NCBI GenBank assembly: GCA_000711775.1
Contig: ARYC01001330.1
Span: forward strand, 38,099-102,098
Origin: Oxytricha trifallax
Taxonomy: Eukaryota; Ciliophora; Spirotrichea; Sporadotrichida; Oxytrichidae
Length of the DNA: 64,000 bases
Direction of reading: 5' to 3'
The notes below the pieces were generated by a model. That model ran no database searches. It saw only the letters and a program-made list of their open reading frames with translations, and had not been told where the DNA came from. This document shows, one piece after another, positions 23,206 to 34,869 of this stretch. Both the position numbers and the translations under genes were made by a program. Numbering within the stretch: the first letter of the stretch is position 1; each line of letters begins with the position of its first letter.

Positions 23206-24638
23206 ATAAAATTAGCGGTGACCAACCTTAGCAAAGCGGTATTGCTTGGCATTAGCCAGCAAAAACTTTCATTCATGAATTAAAAAAAGTTGAGACTTGC
23301 GATGCCTCCACCCAATTTGATCCTGAGATTCTTGCACCTTAGCCCTCGAATTCTGAATTGCAGTTCAATTATTAAATAGAGATGCAGAGTTAAGAGATTT
23401 AGTGGGAAGCCCCAATAAAAATGGTTGAAGTGGAGGAAGAGAAAAAAAGAGATAAGTTGAGCATTTTTTTGAAGTATATTAGAAAAAACTTCACCGATAA
23501 ATCTGCTCTCAAACGTCATATTTTAGAGCAGCACTCAAACAAGCCCAAGCTTTATCTTAAGCATGATAAGATTGATGGAAAATAGTTCTGCCTTTACTGT
23601 AATAAACATTATAATCACTCAAGAGATCTTAAATTTTACCTTGAAAAAATATAATGGCAAGAAGTTTGAAGTCTTTTATCCTGAGACCGATGAAGTCTTC
23701 CTTTAAAAAAGAAAACCAAGAGATCCCTTAGAGTCACTGGCGAAACAAGTTAAGAGAGAATATAAGCTCATCAAAGCAGTGAGAAATCTTCCTGCCTCTG
23801 AAATAGAAAAAACCACTCTTAAGATATAAGCTTTGAAATTACCAATATTGAATATAATTGATCTTAATGAATGCAATGTAAGTTATCTTATTCTAGAGGA
23901 CAAGTTTAATAAAAAGATAATAACTGACAAGCAGTTTGCATACAAGATATTCATTAAACTCCTTCAGATGTGATGACAAGTTTCAAATGTAATTTGTCAA
24001 TGAATATCAAGTTCTAACTAAGGCAAGAAGTTTATATATCAGGTATATAATATAGCTAGATACAATTTTGCTTGGTCAAACTCATGTAGCTTTTCGCCTA
24101 CCTCTCTTCCAAATGATATTGAGAGATTATATTTAAGATTAAAGGATACCAAAGTAGCTTAATCTTATTCTTACAAATGTTTGCAAAGGCATTAAAGACT
24201 TGCACTCGTTAGGTTATATGCGGAGAGATTTAAAGCCTGAAAATATTATGATCGGTTTTTTAGATCTCATAGTAGTAATAATAGATTTCAATAATTCATA
24301 GAGAGTTGAGGCTTTAGGTCTTTGAAACGTCCTAAGTACTCAAGGATACTTTCCAGAGAGGGAATACTGGATTGATGGAGATATCTGGTGGGTTATTTGG
24401 GCACTTCCAGCAATAATTATTAAATGCGACATGCCAAGAAACGAATACCTTAGCTATAGAGGAGAAAAAGATTCAAAGCAAAGAATAAAAACAGTATCTA
24501 GATAGGAATAAGATCAAAGGAAAATTAAAAGATATGGCTGAGCAGATAATCTTTAGACCAAACCACAGAGCAGAACAAACAATAGACTAAATGATCAACA
24601 GGATAGGAGCTATCAAATTTAGAAAGTTTAGCACATGA
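23206..24638 (+). pseudogene. TBE 57 kDa-class zinc finger/kinase-like gene
   Basis: The start codon seen in copies B and D (ATGAGC) is ATTAGC here. Readable parts: C2H2-type fingers around ALKRHILEQHSNKPK and FCLYCNKHYNHSRDL (23510-23640), then kinase-like MRRDLKPENIMIG (HRD His replaced by Arg), IIDFNNS in place of DFG, and a C-terminus KFRKFST before TGA 24636-24638. Several frameshifts lie between. Decayed. Confidence 0.7.
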
Positions 24639-25154
24639 TGCCAAGGTACTGTTTTAATGAATATTAAAAATAAAACTCCTCTAATAGACTAAAATACCAA
24701 TACATTAAAACCCTAATCCCCTTCATAAACCCTATTAAAACCCTAATAAAGTTCCCTAATAGTCTACTTTTATCAATCAAAAACTCAATCAAACTACTGA
24801 AGGGGTTTTGGGGGTTTTTTAGTGTATCTTGCCCTTTTGATGCTAAAAAGAATTTACTTGCTAATTTAAAATCTAATTGAAATTAGTAAAATAAAAAAAA
24901 GTGAGTAAAATTCAAATCTTTTATTATTCTGATTATATAAAAAAAACTTGCTAAAATTGTAACATTTTTATAGGTACTTCTAGGATAATAATTAAATAGA
25001 CCAACTTTATACTAATAACCATTTTCAGTTATTTATGATTGATATAGTAAAATTTGAAATAAATTAAAGATATGTTTCTAGTCTAATGTATAAAAAATTA
25101 TGAGTATATTTTTTGAGAGTGTTGATCTCATTTGATATTAAATTAAATCCTAAG

Positions 25155-25575
25155 AATTTATAAAATGAATATTAATTTATTTAACTTTCAGTTCATTTCA
25201 ACAGATAATTTTGATAAAATTCTTTTTAACATGGCTGAATTTGAAAATCAAGCATATGCTCATAACAGCTACTTTGATATTTTAGGCTATTAATCAGTTA
25301 ACTTGATCAATAACTTGGGCTTAATATTTTACATCTTATTCATAATCGTCATAATTATTGTAATTGAAAGACTATTGCAGTTATTAGGAACCTAAGTTAA
25401 TAAAAATAATATTTAATTTTTAAATTAGATTGTAAGCAACATATAAACTGACAATTTTTATAGTATTAAACGATTCAGACAGCGATTAAATAAAAACTTG
25501 TATTTCAATGTCATTTTTAGATTTGTTATTGAATCATAAATATAAAATTAATTTATATTTAATTTAATCTTAACT
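25155..25575 (+). CDS. Membrane-protein gene: MDS with first transmembrane helix
   Basis: Frame continuous with 19949 through pointer AATTTA. Sequence: MNINLFNFQFISTDNFDKIL, ILGYQSVNLINNLGLIFYIL, then a hydrophobic run (FIIVIIIVIERLL), a basic cytoplasmic stretch and LYFNVIFRFVIESQ. The pattern 'ISTDNF ... GYxSxNxxxNLG + helix' is typical of the membrane-proximal part of large ciliate surface proteins. It ends at pointer TTAACT 25570-25575; reading through gives TGA within two codons. Confidence 0.75.
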
Positions 25576-26623
25576 TGAGCTGTGCATATGTTCATCTATC
25601 AATATGATTAAATTAAAATAAAATTTGGAAAATTAATAGATTTTGATGAATATTAAATTAGAAAGTTAATTGCTAGGTGGTACCAACCACTTAGGACTTT
25701 CTAATAGAGCTTTCTACTACACTAAGGCCTATCGAGGGCAGGTAGGGGGTTGCTGGGCGCACCGCATGAGGGGCCAGTCGGCGGGGTTCAATCTGTCAGC
25801 ATTCACTCTTCAAGTGAGCTGGATCCTAAGATTTCCCTGCATTAGATGAGTTACCTGGCTTGAGTTCAGTTTCCTAGGTAATAGGGAGCAGGATGAAGGT
25901 ACGCTCTGCCTTCAAAAGTGAGAAGACGAAAGCCATTGAAGCCAACGATAAGGATTTTTCTCCCACACCGGGTTAGGGTACTGAAGCTACCACAGCGAAA
26001 GGACAGGGATTACGTTTCCCAGCAGCGGTGGGACCGGTAAGCGTTTTTCTCCAACTTCTATCTCCTGGTTGAATCTTGCAAGCTCTGTCCGGGTTATAAC
26101 CAGACATCTTGATTTCGGGAGGAGACTAGATGATAGCGAGATTGGTTTTTTCGGAGTTTTCTACTTCAGGACTGCCACGTCACGGAATTTGCCACGTCAA
26201 CTCACTCAGATACGTCTACGTCACGACTAAGATTGATGGTTTGATTTTAGTATTAAACAGTGATATGTTAAAATTTATTTGATTTTAAATCATTCATCAT
26301 CAATAGATTTTGATATTTTTCAAATCATATCTAGTTCAAAATAGATTTAAAATATTAAATTTCAATTCTTATGATATTATATTACTAATTTAAAAAATCC
26401 CTACACTTAATAACTGAATTTTAAATCAAGCTATAAAATTGAATTCCTATATTCGTGATAATATAATTACATAATTCTTCAATTAATGAGCAAATAACTC
26501 TTAAATATATATAACAATCATTTAATAATTATTATAATTTATTAACTAAGGATTTTGTTACAAATTATGCAATATTTAAAGAGTACTAATATTTTGCATA
26601 TTAATGATTTTTTATAGTTAACT
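25576..26623 (+). other. 1.05 kb IES, pointer TTAACT
   Basis: TTAACT at 25570-25575 and 26618-26623, same codon phase. Joining gives FNLILTFIYMTDSLGSLLSI in frame. The IES contains the GC-rich dispersed repeat 25690-26215; the rest is AT-rich. Confidence 0.75.
25690..26215 (+). repeat. GC-rich dispersed germline repeat
   Basis: About 525 bp with base composition unlike the surroundings. Its 3' part (TTTCCCAGCAGCGGTGGGAC, GGTAAGCGTTTTTCTCC, GAGCTCTGTCC-like, GGGTTATAAC, GACATCTTGATT) recurs at 60942-61048. No protein or structural RNA was recognised. Both copies lie in non-genic germline DNA, so it is probably a germline-limited repeat family. Confidence 0.75.
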
Positions 26624-26890
26624 TTTATTTATATGACAGACTCATTAGGATCTCTACTTTCAATCATCCTCTTAAATATATTTACAAAATTTTATTTATT
26701 TCTCTTTGTTTTCTGCATGATATTTCCAATTATATCAGCTTACGCAATATTATTTATTAGACCTGAATTTTACAAATATTTTAAAGCCAGATTTTCTCCT
26801 TTTGATGAGGGTGTAAAAGAAAGTTGTAAATAATTTTCAACATTAAAGATCATAAAAAGACAAATATTAGCTTATTATGTATTAAATTTA
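26618..26890 (+). CDS. Membrane-protein gene: MDS with further transmembrane helices
   Basis: Reads TFIYMTDSLGSLLSIILL, a strongly hydrophobic region (FYLFLFVFCMIFPIISAYAI), LFIRPEFYKYFKARFSPFDE and KIIKRQILAYYVL. Two membrane helices, then a basic RR-like turn entering another helix. Ends at a TTTA or TTA pointer about 26882-26890, 14 bp before the TBE-like element. Same gene as 25155-25575. Confidence 0.75.
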
Positions 26891-28264
26891 TATCATATTA
26901 AATCAAAACCCCAAAACCCCTTATTGAGTTTTATATGTGTTTTGATTGATGAGTAATGTTGGGGATTATGGTTTCTTTTTGACTCGTTTCATTTTTGTTG
27001 TTAGATTCAATGAAATTTTATTATTTTCAAGGTGAAGCTTTTTATTATGTTATATTTAATCATCTCAACATCTTATAAATGATAAAAATTATTTTTGAAT
27101 TTTGAAGTTGCAGAAATAAATAAATTATATAAATAGTTGTTACTTATTGAATATTAAATTAGATAAACTTATGAATAAATTTATCAAATAGTAAGGAATC
27201 ACAGATGTCATTTAGAGATTATATAAAATATTAGGAAGCTTGTTTGTTCAGCATCATTCATATTTATATACATAATTTAATGATATGTTAGTTTAATTAA
27301 GTTAATAGTATAACCAAATGTGAATTTAGATTAATGATTTAATTGAGTAGTAAAATTTAGCAAAAATGGAATATATTTTTGAATAATTTCTGTTCTATTT
27401 TATATTCTGATCAATAAATCCTAAATTTAATTGAAAATATAGTTAAGAGAGATAATATAAGCTAATTTATAATCATCAAAATATATATAATTACCTTTTC
27501 ATTAACTATATCTCATTAAATTAACTAACAAATAAAATTAAATAATTTTAATGATAATTTAAAGGTCAATGAATTAATTATTAACAATTATCAAACAAAA
27601 AGTGGTGCAAAAAGTAGCAAATTTATCTTTCTTTTGCCACACTTTCAAACAACATAATTATTCTAAACATTTCTGAATTAAATATTTTAAATAAAGCAAT
27701 CAACTAATATGTATAAAGAAATTTTGAAAATTAATTTCTGTACTTATTCAAAAAGAATTTGATAAATGTTATGTAGAAATAAATCCACTAAAAAAATCAA
27801 AATAATAGCACATTTTTGTTTGCTTTACTTAATTAATTACACTATCTAAATTTTTAGGAAAAAACTTCTTATAATTCCTCAAGACTCCATTTTTTAAAAT
27901 GCTTTGGTACTAGTATAATTAATATAATTTAGTACATTGTTCAAATTGAATTTTAGAACCAATACCATTTTGGAACTTTTCCATTGAAATTTAATCATAT
28001 TAAAACTAGGTACTAATTAAGTTTTGGTACTATTTAATTAACATTAATTAAAATTAAACAGATTAAGTACTAATTGAATGGAATTTAATTGGTTAAAATG
28101 GAAATCTATCTCTGAAACTTGTTACAGTTATTTTATCTTACTCCATTAATCCTCTCATGGTTAACTTATTTAATAGGTAACTAACATATTTTGAGATTGT
28201 AAATACAAAAAATTAAAATGGATTTCCATTTATATTTATTTTGAAACCAAAACATGACATAATT

Positions 28265-28735
28265 TGATCTATCAAACATCTGAGGGAGGAAGTTTCCTGC
28301 ACTGGTTTATGATAAAAAAAAATTTTAGGGAAATTTCCTGCACTGATATTTTTTTCCAAATTTTTCCTAAATTTTTTTGTTTAAAAATATTTATTACTGA
28401 CTATATGAAATGCAATTTTTTCAAAAACACTTATAATTTAATATCATACAATCATTTTTATTAATATAATTTTTAACAAAGTTTAAAAATATTTATTTTG
28501 ATAGTAAATAATACTATTTTTTTATTATTAGCAAATTTTATTATTATTTAGTTATGCTAAAATTTTCAAATATCAATTGAACACTTAGCAATTTAAGCTC
28601 TAATTATAAACTTATACTATCCTCTTCAATTGTTTTATAGTAAGTTAATAGTTCTATTAGCAATTTTATGTAAAATTTATAAAATTTACAGATAAAAAGA
28701 AAAGTTGCAGGAAGCTTCCTCCCCCCAAACATCTT
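28265..28735. repeat. Inverted G-rich motif pair (outer)
   Basis: GAGGGAGGAAGTTTCCTGCA at 28284 and its inverse TTGCAGGAAGCTTCCTCCCC at 28704 bracket ~420 bp of AT-rich DNA. The motif is a variant of the one repeated at 29187-29630. Confidence 0.6.
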
Positions 28736-29186
28736 AAAATCTCTCATTTTATGCTAATTTTTTTCATTCAAATTTTGATTAAGTTACCAAACCCTTGAGA
28801 CCCCCAAAAATCTGTAATTCGAATCTTTATATTTTTTTGGCGATTTTTTTTCGGAAATCTTGAAAAAAAATAATTAATTTTTTCAAGAAATAATTATTAA
28901 TAATATAAAATCTGATATTTTTATCAGATTTATTGTATATATGATTATAGATAAATTTATGACAAGAATAAATATTATAATCAAAATACAATTGAATTGG
29001 GAAAATTTGAAAAATAAATTAATAATTCGTATTTTAAATATATTAACTGCCACTAAATACATAAGCTTGTAGATCAAATTTGAGAGTAGACACTTATCGT
29101 TATGTTACTATGAGCACATCGTTTCTTCAACAAATTATACTCTTAAGATTTTCAGTACTGATCTGTGATTTGACCAATTTGATCAA

Positions 29187-29630
29187 TTGGGGGGGGGGGA
29201 AGTTTCTTGCCCCAAGACAGTTTCCTGCCCCCAACATTAAATTTTATGATTTTTGCAATAAATTTAATAGAAACAAATAAATTTCAATTTCAATAACCAT
29301 AACCATGTACTATACAACATTTATTATTATATAATTTTCAAGGTACATAATTATTCTTTATCAAACTATATAATATTGATAAGGCTAAATAAGTGTTTTT
29401 TTAAAATTAATGTAATTTTCATTAAAATTAAAATTGATTATCAAGGTTGAAATGATATTTGAAGCTAAATTTATTAAAAAAACTATATCATAATTGATGA
29501 CAAAGATTCTTTGAAAATTATAAAAATTACATATTTTTATGTATGGGGCAGGAAACTACCTTTTTGGGGGCAGGAAACTTCCCCCCTTGGGTGCATATAA
29601 AATTTTGGGGCAGGAAACTTCCCCCCCCCG
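29187..29630. repeat. Array of inverted GGGGGAAGTTTCYTGCCCC motifs
   Basis: Two copies point one way at 29190-29236 (G10 run, then AAGTTTCTTGCCCC and AGTTTCCTGCCCC) and three point the other way at 29545-29630 (GGGGCAGGAAACTACC, GGGGCAGGAAACTTCCCCCC twice). Long G and C runs on one strand could form foldbacks or quadruplexes. Non-coding. Confidence 0.75.
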
Positions 29631-29734
29631 ATCAATTTTATCGATTAGACTGTATATTCTTTTTGGTCAAATGAGTCAACTTTATTATTCTAATTTAATT
29701 AATTACTTAAACATTTACTGAAATATGACCGATT

Positions 29735-30305
29735 TGACCGATTTGATCGATTTGAGCGTATACTTTTTTTGGTCAAGTCAGTCGAATAAGTATACTTAAG
29801 TCTATAATTATATTAAACGATTTAAATATTATAATTACTGACATGGGGAAACTTGCTTAAAGCCTCTTCTTCATTGTATGCAATCATTAAAATGTCAAAA
29901 ACACAGATGAACTATAGAATGACCCACCTCTATGAGTGCAAGTATCCTTACGAGCCAGAGAATTCTACTAAGAAATGTCTAGAAGAGCTCAAATAAAAAG
30001 TTCTCCTTCGATGATATAGACTTGACTAAATATATGCTGGCACGGTTAGAAGAAGAGAGCACCGGCACCGCAACACTCCCAGGACTGGAATGTGAGCATA
30101 GAAATGAGCGGGATGCTTGAAGATGAATTGAACAATTATCTTTGCACGGAGATCTCATAGCAGTGAGGCAATGCTGTTTGTCATTTATATGTTTCATAAT
30201 ATTTAAATCGTTTAATATAATAAAAAGCTTAAGTATACTTATTTGACTGACTTGACAAAAAATAATAGACGGTCAAATCGATTAAAATCGATCAAATCAG
30301 TCAAA
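29735..30305. mobile_element. Nested TIR element with gene-like cargo
   Basis: Terminal inverted repeats of ~100 bp: GACCGATTTGATCGATTTGA ... AAGTATACTTAAG ... TTAAACGATTTAAATATTA at 29735-29833, and its complement at 30195-30305. The internal ~350 bp is GC-richer and reads like protein (next entry). Inserted within the TBE-like element and bordered on the right by an (ATT)n tract. Confidence 0.7.
29892..30134 (+). pseudogene. Protein-like cargo inside nested TIR element
   Basis: From ATG 29892: MSKTQMNYRMTHLYECKYPY then EPENSTKKCLEELK, ending in TGA at 30012; in the +1 frame from about 29992 the reading continues KKFSFDDIDLTKYMLARLEE then TLPGLECEHRNERDA to a TGA near 30120. One frameshift, or a short eliminated piece, separates the halves. 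Protein family not recognised. Confidence 0.4.
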
Positions 30306-30307
30306 TC

Positions 30308-30430
<123 letters not shown>

Positions 30431-31124
30431 TATTAAATAATAAGATATCATATTATATTATATAAATTATATATTTATTTATATTAATTAAAACTTATGA
30501 ATTTAAAAGAATAAATTTATATACTGGATTAATTTATTAAATTATAACATTTAAACAACAATATTTATATTATATTATATTATATTATATTAATATTATT
30601 ATTATATTATAATAATATTATATTATTAAAATTATATTATATAATTCTTATTAATAATTTATTGAAATAATAAGATATCATATTATATTATATAAATTAT
30701 ATATTTATTTTTATTAATTAAACAAAATTATAATATAAAAAATCAAATTATATTAGATTAATTTATTAAATTATTAACATTTAAACATTATATTATATAT
30801 TATTATAACACATTTATAACATTATTTAAATTTATACAATTACTATATTAATTTATTATATTTTATTAAAGCATAATAAATTATTTATACATATTTAATT
30901 ATAGCATATTAATTATAAAATATTTATATTATATATTATATGATTTATATTATTAAAATTTTATTATATAATATTATTAATAATATATTAAATAATAAGA
31001 TATCATATTATATTCTATAAATTATATATTTATTTATATTAATTCAACAAAATTATAATATAAAAGAATAAATTTATTCCTGGATTAATTTATCTAGCAA
31101 TTATTAACATTTAAACAACAATAT

Positions 31125-31127
31125 TTA

Positions 31128-31207
<80 letters not shown>

Positions 31208-31390
31208 TATTATTATTATTATTTAATTCTGAATGGAAATTAATATTGGGCCTTAAGCTAGCCAGATAGACAAGAAAGTTTCAAGCTTTGATTTTTGGGC
31301 ATCCAACTCAATCCATCCAAGGACCAGGTGTAGAAAGACCTATATACTGGACAAAATAGCTTCCGCATCGTGCTCGTTCACCGATTAAAA
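31125..31390 (-). repeat. (ATT)n tract plus GC-richer block, possible retroelement tail
   Basis: ~33 ATT units (31125-31225) abut a GC-richer 165 bp block (TTGGGCCTTAAGCTAGCC ... GCATCGTGCTCGTTCACCG). Read on the - strand the block would end in (AAT)n, so a short retroposon is conceivable, but the LINE 3' motif of 42505/51850 is absent and no target duplication was found. Confidence 0.4.
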
Positions 31391-32185
31391 GTATATATAA
31401 TTTATTTGGTTATCAACAATTATTTATAAGATTTTGTTAATAAATATAAAAGATATCAATAATAGTTATTTGAATAATTATCTACATCGATTTTTAATGT
31501 ATTTTTGTTGATTATATCATCAGATATTTTATTTCCCATTTGTTGACTGTTATGATTATGAATAATTTTAATATTATTATTTAACGACTTATTTTCTTCA
31601 TTATTAGTTCATGGTTACTTAAAAATATCTGATTAATATATCAGATATTTTTTCATTTCATAAATTTATCAGATTTTTTAAAGATTTCCTGTCAGATTAC
31701 TAAATAAAAACGCGAAAAAAATGTTAAGATTCGAATTGCAAATTTGGGGGGGAGGTTTAAACCCTTTTATATAAGTCAAAAATATATCAATAAAGTAATC
31801 AAGCTAAAAGAATATAAAGAATTTTATAATTTTTTTAAAAAAAAATATAAAAAAATATTTGTTCTTAAAATGTCGAAATGATTCAATTATCAAATTTCAT
31901 AAAATCCATCTGTAAAAGTGATTACTACAAAAAAATTTCAAAATGAAAGAAATCTAACTCAAACTTATCTTTTTATAATAAAAATGCAATAGTTTTATAT
32001 AAATATGAGAACATTTAAGTTGAATATATTATTATTGAGAATTAAAAACTTCCACATCTTCAATACTAGAGTGAAAGTAGTACTTCAAAACTCTAATAAA
32101 CCCTATTCTCCAACATTATTTTCTTCAATCCAAACAAATATAAAACTCATTAAAGGGTTTTGGGGTTTTTAATATTTGGGATAAC

Positions 32186-32406
32186 TTTAGTTTTTGTAGA
32201 TTACTGTCAAGCAATTCAGATAAACATAATAATAATTCTACAATTTCTAACACTCGTGTACTTAATTCAACTAAAACCATACTTGGATCCAGCTAAGAAT
32301 TAATTTGAAGTATTTAGTGAGACATGTATAATAATTATTATATATGGATATATACCCTTTTCTGACTTTTATAAGCTTGACGATGAGCTTTAAATGAACT
32401 TATAAA
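32186..32406 (+). CDS. Membrane-protein gene: MDS with C-terminal helix
   Basis: Reads LVFVDYCQAIQINIIIILQF, LTLVYLIQLKPYLDPAKNQF, EVFSETCIIIIIYGYIPFSD, LDDELQMNL in one frame. The 'YLIQLKPYxxxxxNxxEVFxE' block following a helix is typical of the last helices of this ciliate protein type. Ends at pointer TTATAAA 32400-32406. Confidence 0.7.
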
Positions 32407-33385
32407 AATTAAATCATTATGTTAAAATTGAAATTAATTATAGGATACTTAACTATATATAGGGTGGGTTATTCTTTGATTAAATATGAATTATTTTAAA
32501 ATTTTATCATTTATTAAGAAAGAATTGACTCAATAAATTTTGATTTCATTTCATCTTGAAAAAATGTTCAAATTTGATTTAACATTGTAAAGAAATAACC
32601 ATTATTGTTCTTTTCAATAAATATTTTATGAAATATAAAGTTTGAGTTAGGGCAATAAAAACACCTTGACAGAAAATACTTGACAACTTTTATAATATAA
32701 AAAGAAGACTCAAGTTAGAAAAAAGTTAAGAAATTATTGAAAAAACTAAAAATAATTATTAAGAAATATTATTATATTATAATTTAAAGTAAATAAAAAC
32801 TTCTTAATTTTTGATATTAAAATTATAATTAATAATAGTTTTTCTATATCATATTATTAATGGCAATCTTTATTTAGAATTCCTTGCGAAAAAGTTAATA
32901 ATTTATTATTGATTCATAAATTTTCCCCTCAAACCATTTTTTTGACAGGTCTATTCATATTTGTAAATCTCGGATATATGATCTCTCTGTAAATTATTAA
33001 AGTTTATAATATATTTTTAAATAGAATTTGTAATATAGAATGTTTATAAATTGGAGACTTGTATAGAAAATTAAAATGTGGAAAATAAAAAAAATTTAAC
33101 ATAGACAACACTAAAATGCAAGATTAAAACGCAGATAATTAATTAAACACACAGCACTAATAATCGAATCCCACACAACACTAATAATCGAATCATTTGA
33201 CAAGCATAATAAATATAATTATATTCAAATTTAAAAGTATATAAAATTAAAAATAAAATTTTTATCTTATAATTAAGTTTGCCTATGATTTTAGCTGTAT
33301 TAAAATTATTATTTTTATTGGGAAATTCAAGAATTTTGTGATGTTTTATTCCAAATTTAATTATAATTTATATAAAAATTATAAA
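32407..33385 (+). other. 0.98 kb IES, pointer TTATAAA
   Basis: TTATAAA at 32400-32406 and 33379-33385, both starting a codon. Joining gives QMNLQMEILQNLLHILILS. The interior is AT-rich with no feature recognised. The upstream frame also stays open for ~70 bp into it, so boundaries are probable, not certain. Confidence 0.5.
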
Positions 33386-33790
33386 TGGAAATTCTTTAAA
33401 ATCTTTTACACATTTTAATTTTAAGCATAGACCAATCAACAATATTTACTGAATTTGAGATAGAACAGAAACCCATAAAAATTTAGAAAGTTTCAAAAAG
33501 AAAATCAAATCAAAGAAGAAAGACTGTTGTGAATATGGACATCCATCTTTAAATGCCACCTCAAATATTAAGAAAATAAACTTTAATAAAAATTAAACTA
33601 TACAATAATTTTTATAATAAAAACTGATGTCAATGCTGGTTTTCAGAAGATTTTGAGAAAAGTGTCAGAGATCCCTACACCATCAAATGTTTACGATATT
33701 AAGCCTTTGCAAATTAGAAAATATAAGTTTGGATAAGATTACAGAAATTAAATTAAAACTAACAATCTCAATAGAAAGTTTAAACTTATA
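33379..33790 (+). CDS. Membrane-protein gene: cytoplasmic C-terminal MDSs
   Basis: Two blocks, 33379-33592 (FTEFEIEQKPIKIQKVSKRK, RRKTVVNMDIHLQMPPQILR) and 33615-33790 (TDVNAGFQKILRKVSEIPTP, YDIKPLQIRKYKFGQDYRNQ, NLNRKFKLI), joined in frame by pointer TAATAAAAA. Highly basic, soluble character fits a cytoplasmic tail. An in-frame TGA follows at about 33828; whether the protein ends there or in another MDS is unknown. Confidence 0.7.
33593..33623 (+). other. 31-bp IES, pointer TAATAAAAA
   Basis: The 9-bp repeat at 33584-33592 and 33615-33623 has identical codon phase; removal joins KQTLIK to TDVNAGF. Reading straight through meets TGA at 33624. A textbook short AT-rich IES. Confidence 0.8.
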
Positions 33791-34202
33791 TAAATTTAAT
33801 TTATTTAAATAATTTTCCAAATATGAATTTCAGAAAAAAAATCAGAAATGCTATTAATTATAACAACTAAAACTAATTCTTACAACTTTGAATTGTATTT
33901 TAATTGAAAAGATTAGATGAAATAGATAAAATAATAAAATAATTTATCCTAGATTTTTGTTAATTAATTTAAAAAATGAAAATCTTTTAAACTCTCACAT
34001 TATTTGTATTTTTTTTAATAAAAGGAAATTAAAAATATTAATCCTCCCTAGTAATAATATAAACACTTTAAGTTTACTGTAGAGGACTTTTGACATAGAA
34101 TCTAGATAAATTTATAATTTTTAAATATTTTATATTGCATCTGTATATATAAATAAGGAAATCCTTGTTGATCTCAAAGTGCCTTTAAAATTAACTGATA
34201 TT

Positions 34203-34465
34203 AAAACCCCGTAGATCAATTAAGACACGAAGATTAAGGTAATGAACAATTAAATTAAAAATTAATTATAATTGGCGTATAATTATAATGTTTGGCTAAT
34301 TATAAAAACTATTGCCTCGATTAATTTTCCTAATAAAATAACTAATCAGTGTGTGTAAAATTAATTTTAGCCTAATTATATTTAATCTCAGCCACCAATA
34401 ATTAATTTACTATTTAATTGTTCATTACCCCAATCTTCGTGTCTTAATTGATCTATGGGGTTTTA
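34203..34465. mobile_element. 263-bp MITE with telomere-like termini
   Basis: Terminal inverted repeats of ~55 bp begin AAAACCCCGTAGATCAATTA on the left and end in the complement (TTGATCTATGGGGTTTT) on the right. ATT flanks both sides (34200-34202, 34466-34468), the same ANT-type target used by TBEs. AT-rich non-coding interior. The rest of 33830-34870 shows no gene. Confidence 0.75.
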
Positions 34466-34869
34466 ATTGGTTTTGATAATTCGACTATGATTAATATATC
34501 TAATTTTATAATTTTTTAATAAATAAAACTTTTCTCAATCATAAGAACATAAGTTAATTTAAATTTACAGATTCTTCATCATAAGAGTATTATTTAATTT
34601 TTAGAATAGATAAAATAGAGTTTCTTAAACCTCATCACGAAATTTAAAATAATTATTTTCAATATTAATTTTTATTACATTTATTAGATTTTAAATAATT
34701 TAAATGTAAAACCAACTATTCTTAAATTCTAAAAATATCCTTAAAAAATAAGATACGTAGTATCTATTATGTAATATTTTTTTGTATAAAGGAAATTAAT
34801 TAATTATTTATAAATAAAATCTAGTTTATAGGTTCAAATGTTTATTTTTAATATTGAAAAATTATTATT

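Larger units (their letters stand above)
20763..24819 (+). mobile_element. Complete TBE transposon (copy E, 4.06 kb)
   Basis: Left end CAAAACCCCAAAACCCC then TTCAGTAGTTTGATTGAG; right end is the inverse with a G5 run and terminal G to T changes. Preceded by AAT (20760-20762). Gene order from left: transposase (+), 22 kDa class (-), 57 kDa class (+). Orientation is opposite to copy B. All three genes carry lesions. Confidence 0.93.
19950..25160 (+). other. 5.2 kb IES containing a complete TBE, pointer AATTTA
   Basis: AATTTA at 19944-19949 and 25155-25160 lies in the same codon phase in both flanking exons. Joining gives KIYKMNINLFNFQFIST without a stop, while reading through meets TGA soon after 20060. 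The IES holds the TBE at 20763-24819. A residual open stretch 19950-20070 looks somewhat coding and is unexplained. Confidence 0.65.

Noticed and set aside
25690..26215. Possible tRNA or rRNA fragment in the GC-rich repeat (GGGTTCAATCTG resembles a T-loop)
   Set aside because: No cloverleaf or recognisable rRNA core could be assembled; the resemblance is limited to one short motif.
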